The position numbers were made by a program, and so were the translations under genes. Shown here in pieces: positions 16,403 through 24,931 of a stretch of 57,328 nt of DNA. The stretch covers positions 1-57,328 of the forward strand of contig QZJN01000010.1 of assembly GCA_003599335.1 (NCBI GenBank). Direction: 5' to 3'. How positions within the stretch are numbered: position 1 is the first letter of the stretch; the number at the start of each line of letters is the position of its first letter. Below the pieces are notes generated by a model. That model saw only the letters and a list, made by a program, of their open reading frames with translations. It was not told the origin of the DNA and ran no database searches. This DNA comes from Candidatus Parcubacteria bacterium. GTDB lineage: Bacteria; Patescibacteriota; Minisyncoccia; SURF-38.

Positions 16403-17419
16403 ATGGCACAGCAAGCACAACGCTTCAACGAAGACACGGTTCTATTTGAGGGTTGGTTCAAAACTCTCAAAGTTCTGTTCTTCATTCTTCTCGTGATTAC
16501 ACTTGTCGCTTCGGCTATCCTCAAAGCCTGCCCGGGTAAATCTCCCGAGCAGACCAGGAACGAGACGACAAAACAGCAGGTCGCCCAAGCCGCAACCAGC
16601 GAGCTTGCCTACCAGCAACTCGTTGCCGATGCAACAAAGATGAACAGCGCCAAGACTTACCCACAAGGGAACGCCCTGGAGCCGCCGACCATCATTCATG
16701 AGCGCAACTCTCGCGAGGTGGAAATCTCAATCAACGGAACCAACGAATACTTCGTTGACCCGAAGATTCGCTTTCACCAAACAGGTATGAGCTTTAGGCT
16801 TGAAGCCGGCCAACAACTCGCCATCATGGCGCGTTGCCTCAACGACCAAGAGCTGGATTACAACGCTTGGGGCAATGGCACCAAAGTCTGGGGCCTACCT
16901 AGAGGGCTTTACCGCCTCATGACCAAAGAAGATCAAATTGCTTTTTTTGAACGCGAGGTGGTCCGGCCTTGGGTGAAATACCCTGGACGATTCTTTGGTG
17001 CTGCGGTTTTGGCCCTGATCGATCGCTCAAACAACCAGGCTTTTCCCGGCAATGTCGTTGCCTGGAAGGCTTTCCAGAGGGGAGAAACCCTGATTCATCT
17101 TAACTACACGGCTCAAAAAGCCGTTGAAGTTGAGGTGGTCATTCACAGAAATTTGCATCTGCAAGCTCCCTCATCTTCGGAGCCCGGGGTGTTGGAAAAC
17201 CAAAACCAATACTCCGGTTGGCGAGGCGCGCAATATTGGCGCTTCACCATCAATGTGCTGAACGGCCCCGAAGCTAAACCTCTCAACGGTGTAGTTCTTC
17301 TTTCGCCCCAAAAGCCAGAAACAAAAGGCTTTTGGGCAACGAAAACCCGAAGCTCTCCGAGCGATATTGCCCGGAGAGCTTCTTCCTTTTTAAAAACCAG
17401 TGAAACTAACGTTTACTGA
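16403..17419 (+). CDS. membrane-anchored protein of unknown function, partner of SPFH gene
   Basis: At 338 residues it has one N-terminal membrane helix (about 24-42) and a soluble domain of about 280 residues that I do not recognise. It is GC-rich with AGGAGGAG before ATG and follows the SPFH gene after 2 nt, so the two are one cassette. A partner role at the membrane is inference. Oddly, the last 35 codons run through a 10-bp inverted repeat (17308-17335) and a full terminator hairpin with T-tail (17349-17391). The true C-terminus may therefore be earlier, with the original stop lost or a frameshift present. Confidence 0.7.
   Translation: MAQQAQRFNEDTVLFEGWFKTLKVLFFILLVITLVASAILKACPGKSPEQTRNETTKQQVAQAATSELAYQQLVADATKMNSAKTYPQGNALEPPTIIHERNSREVEISINGTNEYFVDPKIRFHQTGMSFRLEAGQQLAIMARCLNDQELDYNAWGNGTKVWGLPRGLYRLMTKEDQIAFFEREVVRPWVKYPGRFFGAAVLALIDRSNNQAFPGNVVAWKAFQRGETLIHLNYTAQKAVEVEVVIHRNLHLQAPSSSEPGVLENQNQYSGWRGAQYWRFTINVLNGPEAKPLNGVVLLSPQKPETKGFWATKTRSSPSDIARRASSFLKTSETNVY
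17349..17391 (+). terminator. rho-independent terminator inside an ORF end
   Basis: GAAGCTCTCCG (17349-17359) pairs perfectly with CGGAGAGCTTC (17372-17382), followed by a T-rich tract. It lies upstream of the in-frame stop at 17417-17419 of the gene it should terminate. Confidence 0.8.
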
Positions 17420-17754
17420 CCCAAGAGGACGTTTTCAACAATCGGAATAATTGAGCCTGCAATAATCGCAACAACAACACCGACAATTCCCCATTTGAGC
17501 CATGCACCCGCTTTCTTTCTTTGATCCTCGTTGCCACCAGCTGTCAGATACATAATGGCCGCGATCAAAATTGCAACAACAGCCAAAATACCAACAAGAA
17601 TGAATATCCAGTTCAACAAAACCTGCAACCAGTTTATGAAGTCTCCAATTCCGGTAATAGGCGCTGTGCCTGTTGGTATAGTAGTTACCTGAGCAGAAGC
17701 AACGGCTGGCGCAAACAAAACTGCAAGCGCAAGCAAGGATAATAACTTATACAT
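17413..17754 (-). CDS. VirB2/TrbC-like pilin protein
   Basis: At 113 residues it has a signal peptide ending near ASA, a short Thr/Pro linker, and two hydrophobic helices separated by the basic loop AGGNEDQRKKA. This matches VirB2/TrbC-type pilin subunits, known from type IV secretion and abundant in CPR. It is one of four related proteins on this strand between 17413 and 20303. It is separated from the next upstream one by 255 nt and has its own -10-like box. Its stop overlaps the 3' end of the convergent gene. Confidence 0.8.
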   Translation of the reverse strand: MYKLLSLLALAVLFAPAVASAQVTTIPTGTAPITGIGDFINWLQVLLNWIFILVGILAVVAILIAAIMYLTAGGNEDQRKKAGAWLKWGIVGVVVAIIAGSIIPIVENVLLGQ

Positions 17755-17784
17755 TTTTTATTTTAAATAAAGTTTTTTGGATTG

Positions 17785-17864
17785 TCTCTCCTTGCAATAT
17801 TTTGCAAAGAGAGAAAACGACCTTTTTCTATCTTTTTTAAGTTTCCTCCTACATAAGCATTATA
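17785..17864 (-). promoter_or_regulatory. promoter and inverted repeat upstream of pilin gene
   Basis: A TATAAT on the minus strand at 17864-17859 is followed by a long leader. The leader contains a 13-bp inverted repeat (17785-17797 with 17802-17814, one mismatch, loop TATT) with arms containing TTGCAA. This could be a 5' hairpin or an operator. An AGGAGG-like stretch also lies in the leader, without an adjacent start codon. Confidence 0.4.
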
Positions 17865-18009
17865 AGTGATATTAATGGAAAAAGGAAACTAAAAAAATTG
17901 GTCAAAATTTATGAAATAAATGTTTGTAAAAAGCTTATCAATTATATAAGAATTATGAGGTTTTTCTGGTTTTCATACAAAAGAAGGTTATCCCCACTCG
18001 AATATCGAT

Positions 18010-18369
18010 TTATTGACCGAGTAAAATATTCTGAACAATTGTGATTATTGAACCGGCAAGAATGGCAACCGCTATACCGACAACGCCCCAGAACAAAAAA
18101 CCTTTGGCTTTGCGACGCGCCTCCTCGTTATCTCCAGACATCATAAATAATACCGCCGAATACAATATAACCATCACGGCTAGAATGCCAATTATCTGAA
18201 AAGCAAAAGTAACTATTTTACCAAGAGAAGTAACAACATCTCCGGTGCTTGTGATATTAACAGTTGGAATCTGCTGTTGGGCTTGCGCTAAACTACCAAC
18301 CAGAAAGAAACTGAAAATAACCACCATTGCCAAAAAAACAACTAATCTTCCCTTTATGTAATATTTCAT
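18010..18369 (-). CDS. VirB2/TrbC-like pilin protein
   Basis: At 119 residues it has a basic N-terminus, a signal peptide ending near AQA, and two hydrophobic helices around SGDNEEARRKAKG. The C-terminus, with AGSII.IV.N.LLGQ, is nearly the same as in the paralog at 17413, so these two are recent duplicates. It is the last of a minus-strand gene string that continues from 20303. Confidence 0.8.
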   Translation of the reverse strand: MKYYIKGRLVVFLAMVVIFSFFLVGSLAQAQQQIPTVNITSTGDVVTSLGKIVTFAFQIIGILAVMVILYSAVLFMMSGDNEEARRKAKGFLFWGVVGIAVAILAGSIITIVQNILLGQ

Positions 18370-18391
18370 ACTTAATACTAAATACTAATTA

Positions 18392-18757
18392 CTAACTAAT
18401 GATTGACTGAATGAGCAAAACTATGCCTTTTGAAATCATTAGGATGATAATCCCGACAATTGCCCAAAGCAAAGCTTTATTTGCAGTTTTGATTTTCTCG
18501 GGGTTTCCTCCTGCGGTAAGATATAAAAACCCGGCCCAAAGCACAACCAATGTTGCCAATGGCAAACCAATAAAAAGCAAAAAATCAATAATATTATTTA
18601 CAACATCAGGAATGCCAAGCTGACAATTTGGCTGTCCAGATGGGCACAAAGGATTTGGAATGGTTACCGAAACTTGACTTGGAGGTTGGGCTTGAGCCAA
18701 AGCAACGGCTGGGATAAAAAGAACCGCCAAAAAGATAATGATTAAAAATCTATTCAT
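18392..18757 (-). CDS. VirB2/TrbC-like pilin protein
   Basis: At 121 residues it has a signal peptide (cleavage near ALA), an extracellular loop with two cysteines (LCPSGQPNCQL) that could form a disulfide, and two helices around AGGNPEKIKTANK. It is more distant from the paralogs at 17413 and 18010. It lies 16 nt behind the fusion gene and 22 nt before the next pilin gene, so cotranscription is likely. Confidence 0.78.
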   Translation of the reverse strand: MNRFLIIIFLAVLFIPAVALAQAQPPSQVSVTIPNPLCPSGQPNCQLGIPDVVNNIIDFLLFIGLPLATLVVLWAGFLYLTAGGNPEKIKTANKALLWAIVGIIILMISKGIVLLIQSIIS

Positions 18758-18773
18758 AAAAGTTCGTAAATGG

Positions 18774-20303
18774 TTAATTTCCTGTTATGTTTCTTATTTG
18801 CCATCTGGAACCGTTATCGCATGATGCGCTTGCCGAACTTCTATTTGCCTGGTCGCACTCATAAGATATGTTAGCTCTCGGATATAAATTGTTGTTTAAG
18901 GTTGAAATCGTACCAAGGGCGGGAGAGGAAACCCTAACATGATACTTGCAATCCGGATTAAAAGCATTATAAACACACGCGTCTTCTCCTGCAAACAAAT
19001 CATATGTATAACTTGTATAACCTGTGCCCCACACAAAAGAACTGTTATTTAATGCCGGGACAACCTGATTTGTATTTGATTGAATAAGACTGACCTGCAT
19101 ATTTTGACCAGCACAATTTGTGTTTCCGACAATCACTAAAAGCACGGGGAATGGTCGTGATTGAGTGAAAAACCCAGAGCCCTGATAGCCTCCGGGAAAC
19201 ATTTCTATGCGGGTCAACTGACAAACCTGAACTTGACTAGTCGGAGCCCCAGAGCCAGTTGGACTACTAAGATGAATATTATCACCGGTTGTTGTGTTAA
19301 ATCTTCTGCTAGGACCGCAATATTGAGTACAAATTGGAGTATTGCACGCCGAATATTCATTAATAATGTCGCTTGAGTTTGGCGGCAGTCCTAATCTGTA
19401 GCCAACCTGTTGCAGGGCCCAACAAACTTTTCCAATATTTTGAGGTGTCGGATTGTTAACCACAATATCAACCGAAGCACCCGTGCAATGCCCAGGATCT
19501 GAATGAGGGACAAATGGAGGGCACCCTTCTGAAAGGCTAAAAGTGGAACCTGTTGCCGAAGCTATCTGATATGCCTGATCAAGCTTGCTTACAACTAATG
19601 GCAAGGCATACGGATTAACCCTACTTGTGTTATATGGCTGGACAGTTCTGAATTGCTGCAACGGGCCATTGCAAACCTGTTGAGCCGTTGTCAGCGACAC
19701 CACTACAGGCCGGACACAAGTTGTATTTGCTCCCGGCGGCAAGGTCGAGGTACTACTTGTGGGGACAGTCAGAACTCCCGGCTGAAGCTGACCTCCTTGT
19801 TGCACCTGACAACTAACTTGATTCCAGGGCCAAGGAAAACCTTGGGGTTGAGCCGTTGCCGTGCTTGAACCAAGCCCAGACATCACATTAATTACTGTAT
19901 TTACTATTAAATAAGAACCGAGTCCGATCAAAAGTCCAATTAAGGCCGCTGATAAAACTTCTTTGGCTTTTCGAACCCTTCCCTCTGAACCTCCTGCAGT
20001 CAAATAAATAAATCCGCCATAAGCAACCATGGCTATAACTATCGCATAAACAATTCCTCCCGGTGGCGGACCAATAAGCAAGTTGATTATGCGTTGAACC
20101 ACAACGAGGGTGTGACAAACAGTACAAGGATCTTTTACAAGATTTCCCGAAGCATCAAAATAATCTCCACAGGGAACTATTCCTGTTTGTTGGGCAAAAA
20201 TAAAGTTCGGCGCAAAGAGAGCGCTTAATAAGACGGTGACAAAAACAATCGCGCCTAATAAAGTAGCTTTAAAAATATTTTTTTTGATTTTTAATAGCTC
20301 CAT
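18774..20303 (-). CDS. VirB2-like pilin domain fused to M15-type peptidase-like domain
   Basis: At 509 residues it starts with a signal sequence (to about 38), then a pilin-like unit with two helices around AGGSEGRVRKAKE (about 60-140). A Thr/Ser/Pro linker leads to a domain at about 205-350 containing HSDPGHCTGASVDIVV and GDNIHLSS. The H..G...D plus later H pattern resembles the zinc site of M15 D-Ala-D-Ala carboxypeptidases (S.H..G.A.D and .H). The remaining C-terminus (about 355-509) is Cys/Ser/Asn-rich and probably beta-structured. The start directly follows the stop of the solute-binding protein gene. Wall remodelling during pilus assembly is an inference. Confidence 0.7.
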   Translation of the reverse strand: MELLKIKKNIFKATLLGAIVFVTVLLSALFAPNFIFAQQTGIVPCGDYFDASGNLVKDPCTVCHTLVVVQRIINLLIGPPPGGIVYAIVIAMVAYGGFIYLTAGGSEGRVRKAKEVLSAALIGLLIGLGSYLIVNTVINVMSGLGSSTATAQPQGFPWPWNQVSCQVQQGGQLQPGVLTVPTSSTSTLPPGANTTCVRPVVVSLTTAQQVCNGPLQQFRTVQPYNTSRVNPYALPLVVSKLDQAYQIASATGSTFSLSEGCPPFVPHSDPGHCTGASVDIVVNNPTPQNIGKVCWALQQVGYRLGLPPNSSDIINEYSACNTPICTQYCGPSRRFNTTTGDNIHLSSPTGSGAPTSQVQVCQLTRIEMFPGGYQGSGFFTQSRPFPVLLVIVGNTNCAGQNMQVSLIQSNTNQVVPALNNSSFVWGTGYTSYTYDLFAGEDACVYNAFNPDCKYHVRVSSPALGTISTLNNNLYPRANISYECDQANRSSASASCDNGSRWQIRNITGN

Positions 20304-21584
20304 CTATTGAACAATTCTTGAAACTTGAAACGCGGCTTCTTGCAGAGCGCGTCTTGCATCAAGCCTTCCTTCTAAGAGAGAGTTTACCATGTTGGCAAAG
20401 ATTCGGCTAACAGCTTCTTCGTCCCGCTGAAACCATGATTTTGCTGTTAAATTTTGTTCTGAATAAATGCCAACAATCGGAGCGGCCTGAAATTGAGGAA
20501 TAAAACGACGCTGGGCCGGCGCCATTTCCGAATTTAAAAGATATTCAAACAACACCTCATCGTTTTCTCTCAAAAGATTTAAAAGTTGCCAAGACTGATC
20601 AGCATTTTGAGACTGATTTGAAACAACCCACGTCCAGTAAGAAGCGTGTGTTACATTTGCGGCGGAGCCTTGCTGTTGCGGCGCTTTGGCAACCCCAAAA
20701 TTAAGCTGTGGCGAACGGGCCCTTATAAAATCCAGATCCGAGTTATAACCAAGCACCATGGCGACTTTCCCGGTTGCAAATGCCTCAAGAGAATTTGGCA
20801 TGCTGGCATCCCAACTTTGATTTACATTCCCTTGCTTGGAAAAACTTACATAAAAATCAAGGGCTGAAGGGCCTCCGACCCTATCAAAAGAAACCCGCTT
20901 CGCTTCATCAACCATTTTTTCTCCAGCCTGCATCATCATGAGAGAAATGATGTCCTTAAAATTCGCTACATTGTCTCCCCTGCCAAGAGCAGCACCCGAA
21001 CGCTCTATTGTTCCAAATATTCCAGATTTTTGAGTTAGACGCTGAGAAAGAATGGCAAACTCCTGCCAGGTTTTTGGCGGAGCTGCAACCCCGGCGGCGT
21101 TAAACATATCTTTATTGTAAAAAAGAGCGAGCGTATCAACCGAAACAGGCAAAGAATAAATCCTGTCGCCGATTATAATATCTGAAGAAACAACTTCAAC
21201 ATATTCTTCCTCTAGCTGCCTAAGGTTGAGAAGATTTATCGGTGCCGGCGTTATTTTATCTTGATATCTTGGTATCCAGGTATTTTTTATTGCATAAATA
21301 TCAGGCCCCTTACCGGCGGCAAGCGCCTCAAGAAGCCTACGCTCATAATCAACTTGAGAAAATTGCTGGTATTTAACTTCCGAGCCGAAAGCATTACGAT
21401 AAGCCTCAATAAAAGGACCAAATTCATTCGGTGTATCCACTATGCCCCAAATCGAAAGTTGAACCCTCGTGGGAGTAACGGTCCTATCCCCGCCGACCCC
21501 GGATCCAAAAATAACAACGAAAACAATTATAAAAAATATTAATACGCCGCCGCCTATAAGAAGAGTTCGTTTGTCAAAATTCAT
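20304..21584 (-). CDS. ABC-type sugar-binding extracellular solute-binding protein (family 1)
   Basis: At 426 residues it has one N-terminal membrane helix (about 8-28) instead of a lipobox, then a MalE-like fold: LSIWGIVDTPNEFGPFIEAY, GPDIYAI, YSLPVSVDTLALFYNKD and PKTWQEF are typical family-1 solute-binding motifs. No ABC permease or ATPase is nearby. It abuts the pilin-peptidase fusion gene (0 nt) and follows the methyltransferase gene by 2 nt, so it may serve surface capture of a ligand together with the pilin system rather than a local ABC importer. Ligand unknown. Confidence 0.85.
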   Translation of the reverse strand: MNFDKRTLLIGGGVLIFFIIVFVVIFGSGVGGDRTVTPTRVQLSIWGIVDTPNEFGPFIEAYRNAFGSEVKYQQFSQVDYERRLLEALAAGKGPDIYAIKNTWIPRYQDKITPAPINLLNLRQLEEEYVEVVSSDIIIGDRIYSLPVSVDTLALFYNKDMFNAAGVAAPPKTWQEFAILSQRLTQKSGIFGTIERSGAALGRGDNVANFKDIISLMMMQAGEKMVDEAKRVSFDRVGGPSALDFYVSFSKQGNVNQSWDASMPNSLEAFATGKVAMVLGYNSDLDFIRARSPQLNFGVAKAPQQQGSAANVTHASYWTWVVSNQSQNADQSWQLLNLLRENDEVLFEYLLNSEMAPAQRRFIPQFQAAPIVGIYSEQNLTAKSWFQRDEEAVSRIFANMVNSLLEGRLDARRALQEAAFQVSRIVQ

Positions 21585-21586
21585 GT

Positions 21587-22147
21587 TTACTGTTTTTTAA
21601 AAATAAGACCCCAGTGGTACGCTCCTGCATCTATTTTCTTATCAAATTTCATTCCGGCTTTTTCGCAAAACTTCTTTGCGTCTTCTTCGTTAAACGGCCA
21701 ACCGCCATGCGAATATGGAAAGTTTTCTTTATGCCAATCAATAAGAACCAAAAAACCTCCTGTCTTTAACATACGCGACGCCTCTTTTAAAACCTCATCC
21801 TTCTTTTGAGATTGAAACAAAACGTTTGCTATTAAAACCATGTCAATGCTGCCATCTGCAATTCCTGTTGAGCCATAAACCTCCAAATCCGCCCTCTTGG
21901 TTTCGATATTTGCTACTCCTATCATTTTTGCCCTTGAACGCACAGCCTCAAGAGCTTCACTTAAAACATCCACGGCATAAATCTTTCCTTCGGGACCAAC
22001 TCTTTGGGCCATCAAAATCGTGAAATAACCAGAACCCGCCCCAAAATCGGCAACTGAAAAACCATTCTGCAAAGGTAGTTGCGGTAAAACAAGTTCGGGC
22101 CGCAAAAAAGCCCCTGTTGGTTTTACCTCTGACTTGTCTTTATTCAT
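21587..22147 (-). CDS. class I SAM-dependent methyltransferase
   Basis: At 186 residues it carries motif I VADFGAGSGYF (about 33-43), the acidic AVDVL at the end of strand 2, a motif around IDMVLIANVLFQ, and LVLIDWHKE, a normal order for class I methyltransferases. Substrate unknown. It sits between gyrA (12 nt) and the solute-binding protein gene (2 nt). Confidence 0.85.
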   Translation of the reverse strand: MNKDKSEVKPTGAFLRPELVLPQLPLQNGFSVADFGAGSGYFTILMAQRVGPEGKIYAVDVLSEALEAVRSRAKMIGVANIETKRADLEVYGSTGIADGSIDMVLIANVLFQSQKKDEVLKEASRMLKTGGFLVLIDWHKENFPYSHGGWPFNEEDAKKFCEKAGMKFDKKIDAGAYHWGLIFKKQ

Positions 22148-22159
22148 AAATTATTTCTT

Positions 22160-24613
22160 TCAAAGAAGAGTTGCCGAGGCTACTTTATCGTCTGCAGCCA
22201 AGCGCATAACTCTTACACCCTGAGTAGCCCTGCCAAGCTCTGAAATTTCAGATAACTTTACCCTAACAACCTGACCTTTTTGAGATATCGCAACCAAATC
22301 CGTTTCTGTAGCAATAACAAAAGCTATAACCAAAGGCCCTGTTTTATCTGTGATTTTGGCTGTTAAAATCCCTGAACCGCCCCGCTTTTGTATTCTGTAT
22401 TCTTCAAGAGAAGTCCTCTTGCCAAAACCGTTTGCCGTAAGGGTAAGCAAAGCCGTTGGCGGATTCTTAACGACAATCACATCCATCCCAACCACTTCAT
22501 CGTCTTTTTTAAGCCTCATCGCAGTAACACCTCCGGCAGTTCTCCCCATTGGCCGGACATCTTTTTCAGGAAATCTTATTGAAAGACCTTCTTTCGTTGT
22601 CAGTATAACTTCTTCAGAACCACTTGTCGCTTTAACCCAGCGCAGAGAATCTCCTTTGGCAATTTTTATGGCCAAGAGCCCGCTTTTTCTATTTGAACGA
22701 AATTCATCAACCGATGTCTTTTTTATTTTACCATTTTTGGTAACCATCATAAAATAAGTTTTTTTCTCAAGCTTTGGTTCCGGCTTTTCTTTTAGGGTCA
22801 AAATGGCCGAGACCCTCTCTGTCTGGGCAAGATTCAAGAAATTAACAAGGGCTTTGCCGCGGCTAACCCTTGAGCCCTCGGGAATATCAAAGGCTCTGGC
22901 CTGAAAAAGCCTGCCGGTCGTTGTAAAAAACAAAAGGTAATCATGAGTGTTGGCGGTAACAAAATGTTCAACCGGATCAGCCTCTTTTGATTGAGCACCA
23001 AGAACACCTTTACCGCCCCTCTTTTGAACCCTATAAACTTCCGGATCCGTTCTTTTAATAAAACCCCCGAAACTAAGAGTTATAAGAACTTCTTCTTGGG
23101 GCACAAGATCTTCTGTTTTGAGCTCGCTAACCGCTCCTTTTATAACCTGGGTGCGCCGTTTATCGGCGTAGGTATTTTTAACTTCCGTAAGTTCCCCCTT
23201 TATGACTTCTGAAATTTTATGCTCGTCTTTCAATAAAGCCGTCAGTTCTTTAATTAATTTTTGTTTTTCTTTCAGCTCGTCTTCTATTTTTTGCCGTTCA
23301 AGCGCCGCCAATGTAGCCAGTCTCATATCTAAAATCGCCTGGGCCTGAATTTGAGTAAGATCAAATTTCTTTATTAAGTTTAAAGCCGCCTGTTCACGGG
23401 TCGGAGAAGCCTTGATTGTTTTTATAACAGCATCAATATCGGCCAGGGCTTTATGCAAACCCTCAAGTATGTGAACTCTTTCTTTTGCCCTTTCTAAATC
23501 AAATTGGGTTCGCCTGCGAACAACGACATGGCGATGCAATAAAAATTGTTCAAGGGCATTTTTTAAAGACAAAATCTGCGGCTGCAATCCATCAATAAGA
23601 GCCAACATATTTAGATGGAATGTTTTTTGGAGATCGGTGTATTTATAAAGACTGTTTAAAACTTTTTGGGGTATCGCATCTCCCTTCAAATCAATGACAA
23701 TTCTCAAACCGTCTTTATCGGATTCATCGCGGATATCTCTTATACCATCAAGTTTTTTGTCCTTAACCAACTCAGCCATCTTTTCTATAAGAGCCGCTTT
23801 TGAAACCTGGTATGGTATTTCTGTGATAATTATCTGATATTTATCCTTCTTACCTTCAACAACTTCGGCTTTACCTCTAACCACCATTGGCCCCTTGCCG
23901 GTTGAATAAGCCTCAAGAATATCTTTTTGGTTATAAACTATGCCGCCCGTTGGAAAATCTGGCCCCTGAATAAATTGAAGCAAATCTTGGCTGGTTGCGT
24001 CTGGGTTTTCAATCAAATATGTAAGCGCGTCGGCCAACTCACCTAAATTATGAGGCGGTATGTTTGTGGCCATGCCAACAGCTATACCCAAGCTTCCGTT
24101 TAGTAGAAGTTGTGGAATTTTTGAAGGCAAAACCCTTGGTTCTTTCCTTGTGCCATCGTAATTATCAACGAAATCAACTGTATTTTTATCAATATCGGCA
24201 AGCATCTCTGAACTTAAAGCGGTCATTTTTGCTTCTGTATAACGCATGGCTGCTGGCGCATCACCGTCTATAGAACCAAAATTTCCCTGCCCCTTTATCA
24301 ACAAATAACGCATCGAAAAATCCTGAGCCATACGCACAAGCGCGTCATAAACAGGGACATCTCCGTGAGGATGATACCTTCCAAGAACATCTCCGACGAT
24401 ACGGGCCGATTTTACGGTTTTACCATTATATCTGAATCCCGCTTCGTTCATTGAATATAAAATTCTTCTATGAACCGGCTTTAAACCATCCCTGACGTCC
24501 GGTAGGGCGCGGGAAACTATTACGCTCATGGCATAATCAAGATAAGATTCCCGCATTTCTACGGAAATATCTCTTTTTTGTATTTCTCCAAATTCGCTTG
24601 TTTGGTTATTCAT
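22160..24613 (-). CDS. gyrA: DNA gyrase subunit A
   Basis: Breakage-reunion subunit of gyrase. At 817 residues it has catalytic Tyr125 in AAMRYTE and the C-terminal beta-pinwheel with the GyrA box QKRGGKG, which identifies gyrase rather than topoisomerase IV. In the quinolone region HPHGDVPVYD the E. coli Ser83 position is Val86, while the Asp87 position (Asp90) is kept. Its start overlaps the preceding small membrane gene by 8 nt. It is embedded in a probable operon with envelope genes. gyrB is not in this window. Confidence 0.96.
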   Translation of the reverse strand: MNNQTSEFGEIQKRDISVEMRESYLDYAMSVIVSRALPDVRDGLKPVHRRILYSMNEAGFRYNGKTVKSARIVGDVLGRYHPHGDVPVYDALVRMAQDFSMRYLLIKGQGNFGSIDGDAPAAMRYTEAKMTALSSEMLADIDKNTVDFVDNYDGTRKEPRVLPSKIPQLLLNGSLGIAVGMATNIPPHNLGELADALTYLIENPDATSQDLLQFIQGPDFPTGGIVYNQKDILEAYSTGKGPMVVRGKAEVVEGKKDKYQIIITEIPYQVSKAALIEKMAELVKDKKLDGIRDIRDESDKDGLRIVIDLKGDAIPQKVLNSLYKYTDLQKTFHLNMLALIDGLQPQILSLKNALEQFLLHRHVVVRRRTQFDLERAKERVHILEGLHKALADIDAVIKTIKASPTREQAALNLIKKFDLTQIQAQAILDMRLATLAALERQKIEDELKEKQKLIKELTALLKDEHKISEVIKGELTEVKNTYADKRRTQVIKGAVSELKTEDLVPQEEVLITLSFGGFIKRTDPEVYRVQKRGGKGVLGAQSKEADPVEHFVTANTHDYLLFFTTTGRLFQARAFDIPEGSRVSRGKALVNFLNLAQTERVSAILTLKEKPEPKLEKKTYFMMVTKNGKIKKTSVDEFRSNRKSGLLAIKIAKGDSLRWVKATSGSEEVILTTKEGLSIRFPEKDVRPMGRTAGGVTAMRLKKDDEVVGMDVIVVKNPPTALLTLTANGFGKRTSLEEYRIQKRGGSGILTAKITDKTGPLVIAFVIATETDLVAISQKGQVVRVKLSEISELGRATQGVRVMRLAADDKVASATLL

Positions 24614-24929
24614 CAGCTAAAGAATTAGAAAATTCTCCAAATAAACCCTTGGCCGATTTTTTCAAGTCAGAAAGCCTTGAAACATCTATATCTATGTCTT
24701 CAAAAAATCCGGATAAGGAACCGAAAAAACTCTTTTCGTATTTCTGACTCTCAATTTGTTGTGAGACGTTTGCTTGATTTTTAACTTCAAAGGAACCAGA
24801 GAGTGAATTTCTGAAAGAATTAAACCAGATGTATAAAATTGCGGTCATTATCAAAACGGTCATCGCGACGGCGATAAAAAATCTTGCACGAGGAGATTTA
24901 TTTTGTAGCCCCGAAATAAAGTTGGACAT
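24606..24929 (-). CDS. small single-pass membrane protein
   Basis: At 107 residues it has one helix (about 16-36) and a polar, Ser/Phe/Asp-containing remainder that probably lies outside the cytoplasm. I recognise no family. It starts 2 nt after the MBL gene stop and overlaps gyrA by 8 nt, so it is surely cotranscribed with both. Confidence 0.7.
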   Translation of the reverse strand: MSNFISGLQNKSPRARFFIAVAMTVLIMTAILYIWFNSFRNSLSGSFEVKNQANVSQQIESQKYEKSFFGSLSGFFEDIDIDVSRLSDLKKSAKGLFGEFSNSLADE

Positions 24930-24931
24930 AT

